Of a stretch of DNA of 64,000 nt, positions 35,121-44,417 are shown one piece after another. A program made the translations under genes and the position numbers. This DNA comes from Polaromonas glacialis. Lineage in GTDB: Bacteria > Pseudomonadota > Gammaproteobacteria > Burkholderiales > Burkholderiaceae_C. Where the stretch lies: positions 3,552,808 to 3,616,807 of the forward strand of contig NZ_KL448323.1 of the NCBI RefSeq assembly GCF_000709345.1, given 5' to 3'. The notes under the pieces were generated by a model, which did not search any database, was not told the DNA's origin, and saw only the letters and a program-made list of their open reading frames with translations. Each line of letters opens with the position of its first letter. Position 1 is the first letter of the stretch.

Positions 35121-36314
35121 ATGAATTTCATCCGTTTTTCCGATTTGTGCGCCAGCGGCCAGGTGGCCGGCAAGCGCGTGTTCATCCGCGCCGACCTCAA
35201 CGTGCCGCAGGACGCCAGCGGCGCCATCACCGAGGACACGCGCATCCGCGCATCAAGGCCCTGCCTGCAGATGGCGCTGGACGCCGGCGCGGCGGTCATG
35301 GTCACGTCACACCTCGGACGCCCGGTGGAAGGCGAATTCAAGCCCGCCGATTCGCTGGCGCCGGTCGCCCAGCGGCTCGGCGAACTGATGCAACGCGAGA
35401 TTCCGGTGGTGTCCGACTGGGTTGATGGCGTGGAAGTCCAGCCCGGCCAGCTGGTGATGCTGCAAAACTGCCGCCTGAACAAGGGCGAGAAGAAGAACGA
35501 CGAAGCGCTGGCGCGCAAGATGGCCGCGCTGTGCGACATCTTCGTGCATGACGCCTTTGGCACCGCGCACCGCGCCGAAGCCTCGACCTACGGCATCGCG
35601 CAATACGCGCCCATCGCCTGCGCCGGCCCGCTGCTGGCCGCCGAGATGGACGCGATCACGGCGGCTTTCGCCCATCCCAAGCGGCCGCTGGTCGCCATCG
35701 TCGCCGGCAGCAAGGTTTCCACCAAGCTGACCATCCTGAAAAGCCTGGCCGAGAACGTCGACCAACTGATCGTCGGCGGCGGCATCGCCAACACCTTCAT
35801 GCTGGCGCAGGGCCTGAACATCGGCAAGAGCCTGGCCGAGCCCGACCTGCTGGCCGAAGCCAGCGCCGTGATCGGGGCGATGAAGGCGCGCGGCGCCGAG
35901 GTGCCGATTCCGACCGACGTGGTCTGCGCCAAGACCTTTGCTGCCGATGCCGTCGCCACCATCAAGCAGGCAAGCGAAGTGGAAGACGACGACCTGATCC
36001 TGGACATCGGCCCCGAGACCACCTCCCGGCTGGCCGCGCAGCTCAAAAGCGCCGGCACCATCGTCTGGAACGGCCCGGTCGGCGTGTTCGAGTTCGAGGC
36101 CTTTTCCATGGGCACCGAAAGCATTGCCCGTGCGATTGCCGAGTCCAGCGCCTTTTCGATTGCCGGCGGCGGCGACACGCTGGCGGCCATCGCCAAATAC
36201 GGCATTGAACAAGACGTGGGCTACATCTCCACCGGCGGCGGCGCTTTCCTCGAAGTGCTCGAAGGCAAGACGCTGCCGGCCTTCGAGATTCTGCAAAAGC
36301 GCGCTGCGGGCTGA
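35121..36314 (+). CDS. pgk: Phosphoglycerate kinase
   Basis: A 397-aa glycolytic enzyme making ATP and 3-phosphoglycerate from 1,3-bisphosphoglycerate. The signature [14 protein letters not shown] sits near residue 18, then [14 protein letters not shown] (substrate-binding His/Arg), [27 protein letters not shown], and the C-terminal nucleotide block [13 protein letters not shown] with [10 protein letters not shown]. Standard length. Start ATG at 35121. pyk follows. Confidence 0.98.
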   Translation: MNFIRFSDLCASGQVAGKRVFIRADLNVPQDASGAITEDTRIRASRPCLQMALDAGAAVMVTSHLGRPVEGEFKPADSLAPVAQRLGELMQREIPVVSDWVDGVEVQPGQLVMLQNCRLNKGEKKNDEALARKMAALCDIFVHDAFGTAHRAEASTYGIAQYAPIACAGPLLAAEMDAITAAFAHPKRPLVAIVAGSKVSTKLTILKSLAENVDQLIVGGGIANTFMLAQGLNIGKSLAEPDLLAEASAVIGAMKARGAEVPIPTDVVCAKTFAADAVATIKQASEVEDDDLILDIGPETTSRLAAQLKSAGTIVWNGPVGVFEFEAFSMGTESIARAIAESSAFSIAGGGDTLAAIAKYGIEQDVGYISTGGGAFLEVLEGKTLPAFEILQKRAAG

Positions 36315-36316
36315 CG

Positions 36317-36386
36317 CTTACTGCTTCTGTTTTGATAGCTGCTTGCGCAGGTGGGGCATGCGCAAACGGCCTGTTTCGCTTATAAA
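36317..36386 (+). repeat. Repeat 1, copy G (intergenic between pgk and pyk)
   Basis: CTTACTGCTTCTGTTTTGAT then AGCTGCTTGCGCA, eight bases, TGCGCAAACGGCC and TGTTTCGCTTATAAA. It begins two bases after the pgk stop and fills a third of the 220-bp gap to pyk. The remainder has no recognised feature. Confidence 0.9.
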
Positions 36387-36534
36387 GAGCCGGTTGGGGC
36401 GCTGGCTTGCAGCACTCAGGGGTTTGCGCCGCCCCTGAGCGGCCTGGCCGGCATGCCGCGCTGGTTTCCGGTACCCGCCGTGTAACCTGTTTCGTGTATA
36501 AACCGGAAACTAAATTACAAAAGGAGACACCTTC

Positions 36535-37968
36535 ATGACGCGTCGCGCCACCAAAATCGTTGCCACCCTCGGTCCCGCTTCCAGCGACCCGGTGCTGCTG
36601 GAAAAAATGATCCGCGCCGGCGTCAACGTGGTGCGCCTCAATTTCAGCCACGGCAAGGCGCAGGACCACATCAACCTGGCCGCCGTGGTGCGCGAGGTTG
36701 CCCAGCGCGCCGGCCGCGAGGTCGCCATCATGGCCGACCTGCAGGGGCCGAAAATCCGCGTCGGCAAGTTCGCCGAGGGCAAGGTGATGCTTGTGCCGGG
36801 CGAGAAATTCATCCTCGACGCGTCCCGCGCTGCACCGGGCGACATCAAGGGCGTCGGGCTGGACTACAAGGAACTGCCGCGCGATGTGAAGGCCGGCGAC
36901 GTGCTGCTGCTCAACGACGGCCTGATCGTGTTGACCGTCGATGCGGTGCGCGGCGAGGAAGTCCACACCACCGTCAAGCTTGGCGGCGAGCTGTCGAACA
37001 ACAAGGGCATCAACAAGCAGGGCGGCGGCCTGACCGCGCCGGCGCTGACGGCCAAGGACATGGACGACATCAAGACGGCCATGAGTTTCCAGGCCGACTA
37101 CGTGGCCGTGAGCTTTCCGAAAAACGCCACCGACATGGAAATGGCGCGCCAGCTGTGCAACGTCGCCGCCGCGCCTTACCGGCACAAGCCCGGCCTGATC
37201 GCCAAGATCGAGCGCGCCGAGGCGATTCCGAAGCTGGAGGAAATCCTCAAGGTCAGCGACGGCATCATGGTGGCGCGCGGCGACCTGGCCGTCGAAGTGG
37301 GCAATGCGGCCGTGCCGGCGCTGCAAAAACGCATGATCAAGATGGCGCGGGCCGCCGACAAGGTCGTCATCACCGCCACGCAGATGATGGAAAGCATGAT
37401 CCTGAACCCGGTGCCCACGCGCGCCGAGGTCAGCGACGTGGCCAATGCCGTGCTCGACGGCACCGATGCGGTGATGCTCAGCGCCGAGACCGCCGCCGGC
37501 CGTTTCCCGCTGGAAACCGTCGAGGAAATGGCAAAGATCTGCGAGGAGGCCGAAAAGGCCGAATACAAGGAACTGGGGGCCGATTTTTCGGGCAAGACCT
37601 TCAGCCGCATCGACCAGTCCATCGCCATGGGCGCGCTGTTCACCGCGCACCACCTGGGCGCCAAGGCCATCGTCGCGCTGACCGACAGCGGCTCGACCGC
37701 GCTGTGGATGAGCCGCCACGACATCCATGTGCCGATCTACGCGCTGACGCCGCGCCTGGAAACCCAGCGCAAGATGGCCATTTACCGCAACGTGCGGCCG
37801 ATCCTGATGGACAGCAGCGCCGACCGCGACACCGCGCTGGAGCAGGCCGAGAGCCACCTGCTGCGCCTCGACATCGTGCAGAGCGGCGACGTGTATGCCA
37901 TCACCTGCGGCGAGCCGATGGGCGCGCCGGGCGGCACCAACATGCTGAAGATCTGCCGCGTGGCGTAG
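36535..37968 (+). CDS. pyk: Pyruvate kinase
   Basis: A 477-aa enzyme converting PEP and ADP to pyruvate and ATP. It opens MTRRATKIVATLGPASSDPV; the active-site block is AGVNVVRLNFSHGKAQDHIN, with MADLQGPKIRVGKF, IAKIERAEAIPKLEEIL (catalytic Lys and Glu), MVARGDLAVEVG and ITATQMMESMI. The C-terminal allosteric domain is complete. GGAG lies 7 bases upstream of the ATG. Its TAG is followed at once by repeat 2. Confidence 0.98.
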   Translation: MTRRATKIVATLGPASSDPVLLEKMIRAGVNVVRLNFSHGKAQDHINLAAVVREVAQRAGREVAIMADLQGPKIRVGKFAEGKVMLVPGEKFILDASRAAPGDIKGVGLDYKELPRDVKAGDVLLLNDGLIVLTVDAVRGEEVHTTVKLGGELSNNKGINKQGGGLTAPALTAKDMDDIKTAMSFQADYVAVSFPKNATDMEMARQLCNVAAAPYRHKPGLIAKIERAEAIPKLEEILKVSDGIMVARGDLAVEVGNAAVPALQKRMIKMARAADKVVITATQMMESMILNPVPTRAEVSDVANAVLDGTDAVMLSAETAAGRFPLETVEEMAKICEEAEKAEYKELGADFSGKTFSRIDQSIAMGALFTAHHLGAKAIVALTDSGSTALWMSRHDIHVPIYALTPRLETQRKMAIYRNVRPILMDSSADRDTALEQAESHLLRLDIVQSGDVYAITCGEPMGAPGGTNMLKICRVA

Positions 37969-38058
37969 GCCCCCACGCTTGTCGCTTCGCGTACTGCGCT
38001 GCCCCCCGAGGGGGCGCTGCGCCTGTGGCCCGGCAAAGCCGGTTCCACGGCCCCTGCT
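37969..38058 (+). repeat. Repeat 2, copy 4 (directly after pyk)
   Basis: GCCCCCACGCTTGTCGCTTC, then GCGCTGCCCCCCGAGGGGGC and CCCGGCAAAGCCGG. The first third differs from copies 2 and 3; the two hairpins are kept. Confidence 0.88.
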
Positions 38059-38134
38059 GGCGCGGCGAGGGTGCACGGCGCGCCCGGTGCTGGTCTGAAT
38101 CCACCGCCAGGGGCGCTGCGTATAGCCCTACGCC

Positions 38135-39004
38135 ATGAAAACTATCTTCTCTAAATTGCCCAGACGCTCATTGTTCGCCATGCTGCCGGCGCTGCTCACC
38201 GCCTGCTCGGGCGCTGACCTGCTCAACGCCACCGTTTCCACCGACAGCTACCGGCGCATCGAGGGACTGGCTTATGGCGCCGATCCCCGCCTGCTGCTTG
38301 ACGTGTACCAGCCGGCTGCGGGAATCCGGAATGCCCCGATGGTGGTGTTTTTCTACGGCGGCAGCTGGTCGTCGGGCGAGCGCGCAGATTACCGGTTTGT
38401 CGGCGAGGCGCTGGCGTCGCGCGGCATCGTGGCGCTGGTCGCCGACTACCGGCTGAGCCCGGCCTTTCGCTACCCGGCCTTCGTGCAGGACAGCGCCAGC
38501 GCGGTTCGCTGGGCGGTTGACCACGCGGCCGAATTCGGCGCCGACGAGCGCCGGATTTTTGTCATGGGCCACAGCGCCGGCGCCTACAACGCCGCCATGG
38601 TCGCGCTCGATGCGCGCTGGCTGGCGGCGGTCGGCCTGGCGCCCGCGCGGCTGGCGGGATGGATCGGGCTGGCCGGCCCCTATGACTTCCTGCCGATTGG
38701 CGACGCCCAGACCCGGGTCGCCTTCGACTGGCCGCAGACCTCGGCCGACAGCCAGCCGATCATCCATGCGTCCCGGGCCTCGCCGCCGGCGCTGCTGCTG
38801 GCGCCGGCACAAGATCGCGTGGTCGATCCGCAGCGCAGCACGGTGGCGATGGCTGCGCGGCTTCGGGCCAGCGGCGTGCGGGTCGAGTCCGAACTGTTTG
38901 ACGGCGTCAGCCACGTCACCTTGCTGGCGTCGATGGCGCAGGTCCTCAGAAGCCGGGCGCCGGTACTGGCGCGCGTGGCCGGGTTTGTGCAATCAGCTGG
39001 CTGA
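38135..39004 (+). CDS. Alpha/beta hydrolase (esterase/lipase family)
   Basis: A 289-aa hydrolase with a lipoprotein-like N-terminus (LLTAC, Cys near 27). The oxyanion segment is VVFFYGGSWSSGERADYRFV (in place of HGGG). The nucleophile elbow is FVMGHSAGAYNAAM (Ser near 147), the Asp region APAQDRVVDPQ and the His in GVSHVTLLASM. The best match is the BD-FAE/carboxylesterase-type family; the substrate is unknown. Its 3' end overlaps the convergent PAP2 gene by 59 bp. Confidence 0.9.
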   Translation: MKTIFSKLPRRSLFAMLPALLTACSGADLLNATVSTDSYRRIEGLAYGADPRLLLDVYQPAAGIRNAPMVVFFYGGSWSSGERADYRFVGEALASRGIVALVADYRLSPAFRYPAFVQDSASAVRWAVDHAAEFGADERRIFVMGHSAGAYNAAMVALDARWLAAVGLAPARLAGWIGLAGPYDFLPIGDAQTRVAFDWPQTSADSQPIIHASRASPPALLLAPAQDRVVDPQRSTVAMAARLRASGVRVESELFDGVSHVTLLASMAQVLRSRAPVLARVAGFVQSAG

Positions 39005-39668
39005 CCGCCGCGTCCACGCCGGCCGCCACGCTCCAGCACAGCCAGGCGGTCCAGAGGGTGTGGCTCATGTAGTGCGCGCCGCGAACCTGCTGCGCCAGCC
39101 CGAAGACGAAGCCGGCCAGCATCGCCCCGGCCAGCCAGCGCCGGGCGGTTTGGGGAAGCACGTGCCTGAAGGCAAAAAATCCGCCGATGAAGGCAAAGCC
39201 GGCCGACGCATGGCCGGCCGGAAAGCAGCCGCCGGTGCCGCCATCGCGAATGCCCCAGGCCCAGTGCGACACATGCGTCGCCACGCCGCCGAAGTCCTGC
39301 AGGTCCCAGGGGCAGCTGGTATGGCTGTACAGCTTGATGGTCGAGACGGTCAGCAGCGCGGCCAGCGTCGTCAAGGCCAGTTGCACCCGCCGCGCCATCG
39401 GCAGACGTTTCAGGCTGCCCAGGGGCAGGAACATGCCGACCAGCAGGTACAGCTCAAGCACCCAGGGCCAGAGCCTGACGTCGTCATGCAGCAGCTTGCG
39501 CCACAGCCAGTGGCTTTCCAGCGCAAAGCCGGCGGCCGAGCCGAACCAGTGCGCCATGGCCAGGTCAAGGCCTGAATAGTCCCAGACCAGCAGCAGCAAC
39601 AGGCTGCCCAGCGTCCAGCGTAAAAAGTGTGTGCGGGGCGGGGGGGCAGGAAACAGTGGGTAAGACAT
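38946..39668 (-). CDS. PAP2 family membrane phosphatase
   Basis: A 240-aa inner-membrane phosphatase with about six helices. PAP2 signature parts are IKLYSHTSCPWDL (Lys112), CFPAGHASAGFAF (150-160, catalytic His) and VRGAHYMSHTLWTAW (His199/203). Such enzymes remove phosphates from lipid A, undecaprenyl diphosphate or phosphatidyl lipids. I start at the ATG at 39668; a longer form would run into the PmrA-type box. The divergent neighbour is a PmrA/QseB-like regulator with a shared site, which favours an envelope-lipid target, but this is inference. Confidence 0.88.
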   Translation of the reverse strand: MSYPLFPAPPPRTHFLRWTLGSLLLLLVWDYSGLDLAMAHWFGSAAGFALESHWLWRKLLHDDVRLWPWVLELYLLVGMFLPLGSLKRLPMARRVQLALTTLAALLTVSTIKLYSHTSCPWDLQDFGGVATHVSHWAWGIRDGGTGGCFPAGHASAGFAFIGGFFAFRHVLPQTARRWLAGAMLAGFVFGLAQQVRGAHYMSHTLWTAWLCWSVAAGVDAAVSQLIAQTRPRAPVPAPGF

Positions 39669-39712
39669 GTAGGCTTCGGTCGTATCGGGTGCCGCGAAGG
39701 TAGCGGCCATGC

Positions 39713-39729
39713 CTTAAGCCACTCTTAAA
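39713..39729. promoter_or_regulatory. PmrA/QseB-type box between PAP2 gene and response regulator
   Basis: CTTAAG, five bases, CTTAAA. This is the YTTAAK-N5-YTTAAK direct repeat bound by PmrA (BasR) and related regulators. It lies 44 bp before the PAP2 start and 47 bp before the regulator start, so it could serve both. Confidence 0.7.
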
Positions 39730-39776
39730 GACTGGCCATACCCTGAAAAATAAGTGGCGGACGCGACAATAGGTGC

Positions 39777-40469
39777 ATGAGAATCCTGGTGGTTGAAGAT
39801 GGCACGGGCATCGCCCTGGGCCTGAAGTCCAGTTTGCAGCAGCGCGGCTATGCGGTCGATGTGTGCGGCACGCTGCGCAGCGCGTGGGCGGCCCTGCGCA
39901 GCGAACCATTCGACCTGGTGTTGTTGGACCTGGGCCTGCCCGATGGCGACGGCAGCCAGCTGGTGCAGCGCATCCGGCAGGCGCCGGCAGCCGCAGGCGG
40001 CCTGCCCGACACCCTGACGCCGGTCCTGATCATGACCGCCCGCGACCAGGTCGCCGACCGCATCCTCGGGCTGAACCTGGGCGCCGACGACTACCTGGTC
40101 AAGCCGTTTGACCTGGACGAGCTGGAAGCCCGCATGCGCGCGCTGCTGCGCCGGGCCGGGGGGCGCGCCCATCCGCTGCTGGTGCATGGCGAACTGGTGA
40201 TTGACCCGGCGGCGCGCACCGTGCTGCGCGCCGGCCAGCCGGTGGAACTGACGCCGCGCGAGTTTGCCCTGCTGCTGCTGCTGCTGGAGTCGCGCGGCCG
40301 GGTGCTGTCGCGCCAGCAGCTGGAGGCGCGGCTTTACAACTGGCAGGATGCCGTGGGCAGCAATGCGGTCGAAGTCCATGTCCATCACCTGCGCCGCAAG
40401 ATTGGCGAAAGCGTGATTCAGACGCTGCGCGGCGTCGGCTACTTCATCCCCCGGGACGACCCGCCATGA
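39777..40469 (+). CDS. Response regulator, OmpR family (PmrA/QseB-like)
   Basis: A 230-aa regulator. The receiver has acidic residues VVED (6-9), phospho-acceptor Asp51 (LLDLGLPDGDG), Thr87 and Lys109 (YLVKPF). The winged-helix part reads VELTPREFALLLLLLESRGR and SNAVEVHVHHLRRKIGE. An alanine/glycine-rich loop (APAAAGGLPDTLT) lengthens the receiver after helix 3. The kinase gene overlaps its stop (ATGA). The PmrA-type box upstream suggests autoregulation. Confidence 0.95.
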   Translation: MRILVVEDGTGIALGLKSSLQQRGYAVDVCGTLRSAWAALRSEPFDLVLLDLGLPDGDGSQLVQRIRQAPAAAGGLPDTLTPVLIMTARDQVADRILGLNLGADDYLVKPFDLDELEARMRALLRRAGGRAHPLLVHGELVIDPAARTVLRAGQPVELTPREFALLLLLLESRGRVLSRQQLEARLYNWQDAVGSNAVEVHVHHLRRKIGESVIQTLRGVGYFIPRDDPP

Positions 40470-41836
40470 AACCGCCTGCGGACCGGCAGGCCTCGCTGAC
40501 GCGCCGCCTGCTGCTGGGCGTGCTGGCGGCGCTGCTGCTGGTGTGGGCCGGGTTTTTCGCCGTCGGCCACCGCACCGGCATCCACGAGGCCGACGAGCTG
40601 ACCGACGGCCATCTGGCGGGAACGGCGGCGCTGCTGCTGACGCTGGAACTGCCGCCCTTCATGGAAAATTCCCTGGAGCTGAACCGCCAGGCCAACCTCG
40701 ACATGGCCCGGCCGGCGCTGGCCAGCCTGAAACACCACGACTACCAGTTTTCCCTGAGCGTGCTGGTGCGCGACGCGGCTGGCCACCTGCTGGCGCGCTC
40801 GGGCGATGCACCGGTGCCGCCCTTTGTCCCGCAGGACGGTTTCGCCGACCTGCGGCTGGGAACCCCGGCCGCCTCCTGGCGCAGCTTTTCGCAATGGGAT
40901 GCCACGCACAGCCGGCAGGTGATGGTGCTGGTGAAGTTCGAGGAACGCGAGGCACTGGCCGAGGATGTGGCCGCCCAGCTGGCCGAACCCGTCCTGTGGC
41001 TGCTGCCGGTGGTGGCGCTGGCGCTGGGCGCGGCCATTTTGCGCGGCCTGCGGCCGCTCCAGGCGCTCTCGCGCGATGTCGAGGCGCTGGAGGTGGACCA
41101 GGCCGCGCGCCTGCAGGCCCGCCATCCCTACCGCGAATTCAATTCGGTGGTGCGCTCCATCAACCGGCTGCTGGGCCAGCAGCAGGCCGCGCTGGAGCGC
41201 GAGCGCCAGCTCGCCAGTGAAATTGCCCACGAGCTGCGCACCCCGCTGTCGTCGATTGCCCTGCAGGCCGCATCGCTTCGCGGCGCCTTGCCCGAAGAGG
41301 CGCAAGCCGCAGCCCTGCAGCAGATCAGCGCCGATGCGCTGCGCGCCGGCCATGTCATCAGCCAGCTGCTGGCGCTGGCGCGCACCGGCCAGGCCGGCAT
41401 GCAGCAGGCGCTGGTGCCTCTGGACCTGGCCGCGCTCGCGCGGGAGGTCGTGGCCGGCTATGCGCAGGCGGCCTGGAAAAGCGGGCATCAGTTGAGCGTG
41501 CAGGGGGCTGAACACCAGGAAATACTGGCGCATCCGCTGCTGCTGGAGCTGGCCGTGCGCAACCTGATCGACAACGCCTTGCAGCACACCGCCCGGGGCA
41601 CGGCCGTGTGCGTGCAGTGGGGAAGCGATGCGGGCGGCGCCTGGCTGCAGGTGTGCGACGACGGCCAGGGCGGCCACGACGCGCCGGCCGCCGCCCCGGC
41701 CTTCACCGACCGGCTGGGTCTGGGGCACAAGATCGTCGGCCGGGTCATGGACATTCATGGCGGCAGCTTCGTGCAACACGCGGCGGCGGCGCCATTCAAG
41801 CGCTGTTATCGCCTGTATTTCCCGGCGGTTTCATGA
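40466..41836 (+). CDS. Sensor histidine kinase (QseC/PmrB-like)
   Basis: A 456-aa membrane kinase. Helix 1 is LLLGVLAALLLVWAGFFAVG (about 15-34) and helix 2 about residues 170-190 (LLPVVALALGAAIL), with a periplasmic sensor of about 130 residues. The HisKA box is ASEIAHELRTPLSSIALQA with His255. ATPase motifs: NLIDNALQHT (about 366-375), VCDDGQGG, and GLGHKIVGRVMDIHGG. It is coupled to the regulator gene. The sensor length is in the QseC class; the ligand is unknown. Confidence 0.94.
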   Translation: MKPPADRQASLTRRLLLGVLAALLLVWAGFFAVGHRTGIHEADELTDGHLAGTAALLLTLELPPFMENSLELNRQANLDMARPALASLKHHDYQFSLSVLVRDAAGHLLARSGDAPVPPFVPQDGFADLRLGTPAASWRSFSQWDATHSRQVMVLVKFEEREALAEDVAAQLAEPVLWLLPVVALALGAAILRGLRPLQALSRDVEALEVDQAARLQARHPYREFNSVVRSINRLLGQQQAALERERQLASEIAHELRTPLSSIALQAASLRGALPEEAQAAALQQISADALRAGHVISQLLALARTGQAGMQQALVPLDLAALAREVVAGYAQAAWKSGHQLSVQGAEHQEILAHPLLLELAVRNLIDNALQHTARGTAVCVQWGSDAGGAWLQVCDDGQGGHDAPAAAPAFTDRLGLGHKIVGRVMDIHGGSFVQHAAAAPFKRCYRLYFPAVS

Positions 41837-41993
41837 CCTGACGGACACCTAACGGACTATTGGCAGACAGTAGAATGAAGGTTAAGGTTACCTTGCGGTT
41901 ACCGTCGGCCAATGTGGCGGCGCCGGCTGCGCCGCCCGCCCACGTACACCACCGTTTTCTTCAGCTTCTTAACTTTTCAGGGGACTCTCAATC

Positions 41994-43058
41994 ATGGCAC
42001 TCGTTTCGATGCGCGAACTGCTGGACCACGCCGCAGCCAATGGCTACGGCATTCCGGCTTTCAACGTGAACAACCTGGAGCAGGTCCAGGCCGTGATGGC
42101 CGCCGCCGACGAGGTCGGCGCGCCGGTCATCCTGCAGGCCAGCGCCGGCGCCCGCAAGTACGCCGGCGAGGCCTTCATCAAGCACCTGATCCTGGCGGCG
42201 GTCGAGGCCTACCCGCACATTCCGCTGGTGATGCACCAGGACCACGGCCAGAGCCCGGCGGTCTGCCAGGGCGCGATCGACCTGGGCTTCAGCTCGGTGA
42301 TGATGGACGGCTCGCTGGAAGCCGACGGCAAGACCATTGCCAGCTTCGACTACAACGTCGAGGTCACGCGCAAGGTGGTCGATATGGCCCACGCCAGCGG
42401 CGTGTCGGTCGAAGGCGAACTCGGTTGCCTGGGCAGCCTGGAAACCATGCAGGGCGACAAGGAAGACGGCCACGGCACCGACGCCGTCATGACGCATGAC
42501 CAGCTGCTGACCGACCCCGAGGAAGCCGCCGAGTTCGTCAAGCGCACCCAGCTCGATGCGCTGGCCATTGCCATCGGCACCAGCCACGGCGCCTACAAGT
42601 TCACCCGCAAGCCCACCGGCGACATTTTGGCCATCGAGCGCGTCAAGGAAATCCACCGCCGCATTCCCAACACCCACCTGGTGATGCATGGTTCGTCGAG
42701 CGTGCCGCAGGACCTGCTGGCCCAGATCAACCAGTACGGCGGCCACATGAAGGAAACCTACGGCGTGCCGGTCGAGGAAATCCAGAAAGCCATCCAGTTC
42801 GGCGTGCGCAAGATCAACATCGACACCGACATCCGCCTGGCCATGACCGGCGCGGTGCGCAAGTTCCTGGCCGAGAACCCCGAGAAGTTCGATGCCCGTG
42901 AATGGCTCAAGCCTGCCCGTGAAGCCGCCAAGGCGATCTGCAAGCAGCGCTACATCGAGTTCGGCTGCGAAGGGCAGGGCGCCGGCATCAAGGGCCGCAG
43001 CCTGTCCGTGGTGGCCGCGCAATACGCCAACGGCGAACTGGCGCAAGTCGTTCAATAA
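41994..43058 (+). CDS. fba: Fructose-bisphosphate aldolase, class II
   Basis: A 354-aa zinc aldolase of glycolysis/gluconeogenesis. Visible blocks: [34 protein letters not shown] (catalytic Asp and zinc His), [49 protein letters not shown] (zinc His) and [19 protein letters not shown]. It is the third central-carbon gene after pgk and pyk. A strong terminator follows. Confidence 0.98.
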   Translation: MALVSMRELLDHAAANGYGIPAFNVNNLEQVQAVMAAADEVGAPVILQASAGARKYAGEAFIKHLILAAVEAYPHIPLVMHQDHGQSPAVCQGAIDLGFSSVMMDGSLEADGKTIASFDYNVEVTRKVVDMAHASGVSVEGELGCLGSLETMQGDKEDGHGTDAVMTHDQLLTDPEEAAEFVKRTQLDALAIAIGTSHGAYKFTRKPTGDILAIERVKEIHRRIPNTHLVMHGSSSVPQDLLAQINQYGGHMKETYGVPVEEIQKAIQFGVRKINIDTDIRLAMTGAVRKFLAENPEKFDAREWLKPAREAAKAICKQRYIEFGCEGQGAGIKGRSLSVVAAQYANGELAQVVQ

Positions 43059-43101
43059 CCAAGCGCCCGTGCCTTCCGCTTCGCCGGATTGGCGATAATT
43101 C

Positions 43102-43137
43102 AAAGCCCGTGCCCGACCCGCGTCGCACGGGCTTTTT
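43102..43137 (+). terminator. Rho-independent terminator after fba
   Basis: AAAGCCCGTGC and GCACGGGCTTT form an 11-bp perfect stem around a 12-base loop, ending in TTTTT. Confidence 0.85.
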
Positions 43138-43161
43138 CACTTTTCCAACCCGCAGACCCGC

Positions 43162-44079
43162 ATGACCACCACACCCTCCGTACTTCATACCTCGGCCCTG
43201 ACTTCCCTGCCTTTGCTCGCGCGCGGCAAGGTGCGTGACAACTATGCCGTGGGCCAGGACCGGCTGCTGATGGTGGCCAGCGACCGCCTGAGCGCCTTCG
43301 ACGTGATCCTGGGCGAGCCGATTCCCGGCAAGGGTGCGCTGCTGACGCAGATGGCGCTGTTCTGGTTCGACAAGCTCGGCCACATCTGCCCCAACCACCT
43401 GACCGGCGAAGCGCCCGAAAGCGTGGTCACGGCCGCTGAAATCCCGCAGGTCGCCGGCCGCTCCATGCTGGTCAAGCGCCTCAAACCCATCCCGGTCGAG
43501 GCCGTGGTTCGCGGCTACCTGGCCGGCAGCGGCTGGGCCGAATACCAGCAGAGCCAGTCGGTCTGCGGCGTTCCGCTGCCCGCCGGCCTGAAGAATGCCA
43601 GCAAGCTGCCCGAGCCGATCTTCACGCCCGCTGCCAAGGCGCAGGTGGGTGAGCATGACGAAAACATCAGCTACGAGCAGGTCGAAAGCATCGTCGGCCT
43701 AGAGCTGGCCGCGCAGATCAAAAAGCTCAGCATCGAGATCTACGAAACCGCCGCCGCCTTCGCGTTGACCAAGGGCATCATCATTGCCGACACCAAGTTC
43801 GAGTTCGGCCTGGACGAACACGGCACCTTGACGCTGATGGATGAAGTGTTGACGCCCGATTCGTCGCGCTACTGGCCGGTCGAGGGCTACGAAGCCGCCT
43901 TTGCTCTGGGTGCGAATCCGCCGAGCTACGACAAGCAGTTCGTCCGCGACTGGCTCGAAGCCGTGCGCATCAACGGCAAGCCCTGGGACAAGACCCCGCC
44001 GTCGCCGCACCTGCCGCCCGACGTGACCGCCAGGACCGCCGCCAAGTACCAGGAGGCGATGGCGCGGCTGTCGGCTTGA
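43162..44079 (+). CDS. purC: Phosphoribosylaminoimidazole-succinocarboxamide synthase
   Basis: A 305-aa SAICAR synthetase, purine step from CAIR and aspartate. The N-terminal nucleotide region is [20 protein letters not shown] with [19 protein letters not shown]. Then [36 protein letters not shown] and [14 protein letters not shown]. This is the longer (about 300 aa) type usual in betaproteobacteria. purE-purK lie about 1.7 kb downstream, separated by the toxin-antitoxin pair and a thioredoxin gene. Confidence 0.98.
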   Translation: MTTTPSVLHTSALTSLPLLARGKVRDNYAVGQDRLLMVASDRLSAFDVILGEPIPGKGALLTQMALFWFDKLGHICPNHLTGEAPESVVTAAEIPQVAGRSMLVKRLKPIPVEAVVRGYLAGSGWAEYQQSQSVCGVPLPAGLKNASKLPEPIFTPAAKAQVGEHDENISYEQVESIVGLELAAQIKKLSIEIYETAAAFALTKGIIIADTKFEFGLDEHGTLTLMDEVLTPDSSRYWPVEGYEAAFALGANPPSYDKQFVRDWLEAVRINGKPWDKTPPSPHLPPDVTARTAAKYQEAMARLSA

Positions 44080-44092
44080 GTATTACTTTCTT

Positions 44093-44114
44093 TTGTGCCA
44101 CACTTGTAGCACAA
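44093..44114. promoter_or_regulatory. Operator palindrome before the toxin-antitoxin pair
   Basis: A 22-bp inverted repeat, arms TTGTGC and GCACAA with inner AC..GT also paired and one mismatch. It ends 21 bp before the antitoxin ATG, where antitoxins of this class bind to repress their own operon. Confidence 0.7.
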
Positions 44115-44135
44115 ATTAGCGCCAAAGGAATTCCG

Positions 44136-44417
44136 ATGTCCACCACGACCCTGCGCATTGAAGACACCTTGCGCGAACGCATCGTTCGGCTGGCCCAGGC
44201 GCTCGACCAGACGCCGCACAACTTCATGCTCGAAGCGCTGGCGCAAAAGGTCGATGAGGCCGAATGGAAGCTGTCCATGCAGCGTGAAGCGCAGCAGCGC
44301 GATGCCGCATTGCAAGCCGGTGAGCCGGGTGTGGAATGGCATGAAATGCGCACCTACCTGCGCGACCGCCTCCGCGCCCAGGCTGCGTCCGGCCATCCTT
44401 TGGTAGACCCGCGGTGA
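44136..44417 (+). CDS. Ribbon-helix-helix antitoxin (ParD/RelB-like)
   Basis: A 93-aa antitoxin. Its N-terminus STTTLRIEDTLRERIVRLAQ followed by ALDQTPHNFMLEALAQKVDE is a ribbon-helix-helix fold with the alternating T-T-L-R-I strand that contacts DNA. The remaining acidic and helical tail would bind the toxin. AAAGGA lies 6 bases upstream. The toxin start overlaps its stop (GTGA). Which ParD/RelB subgroup it belongs to is not resolved. Confidence 0.9.
   Translation: MSTTTLRIEDTLRERIVRLAQALDQTPHNFMLEALAQKVDEAEWKLSMQREAQQRDAALQAGEPGVEWHEMRTYLRDRLRAQAASGHPLVDPR

Noticed and set aside
41880..41920. GGTTAAGGTTACC and GGTTACC before fba as an operator
   Set aside because: Imperfect and not matching a consensus I know; it could be chance.
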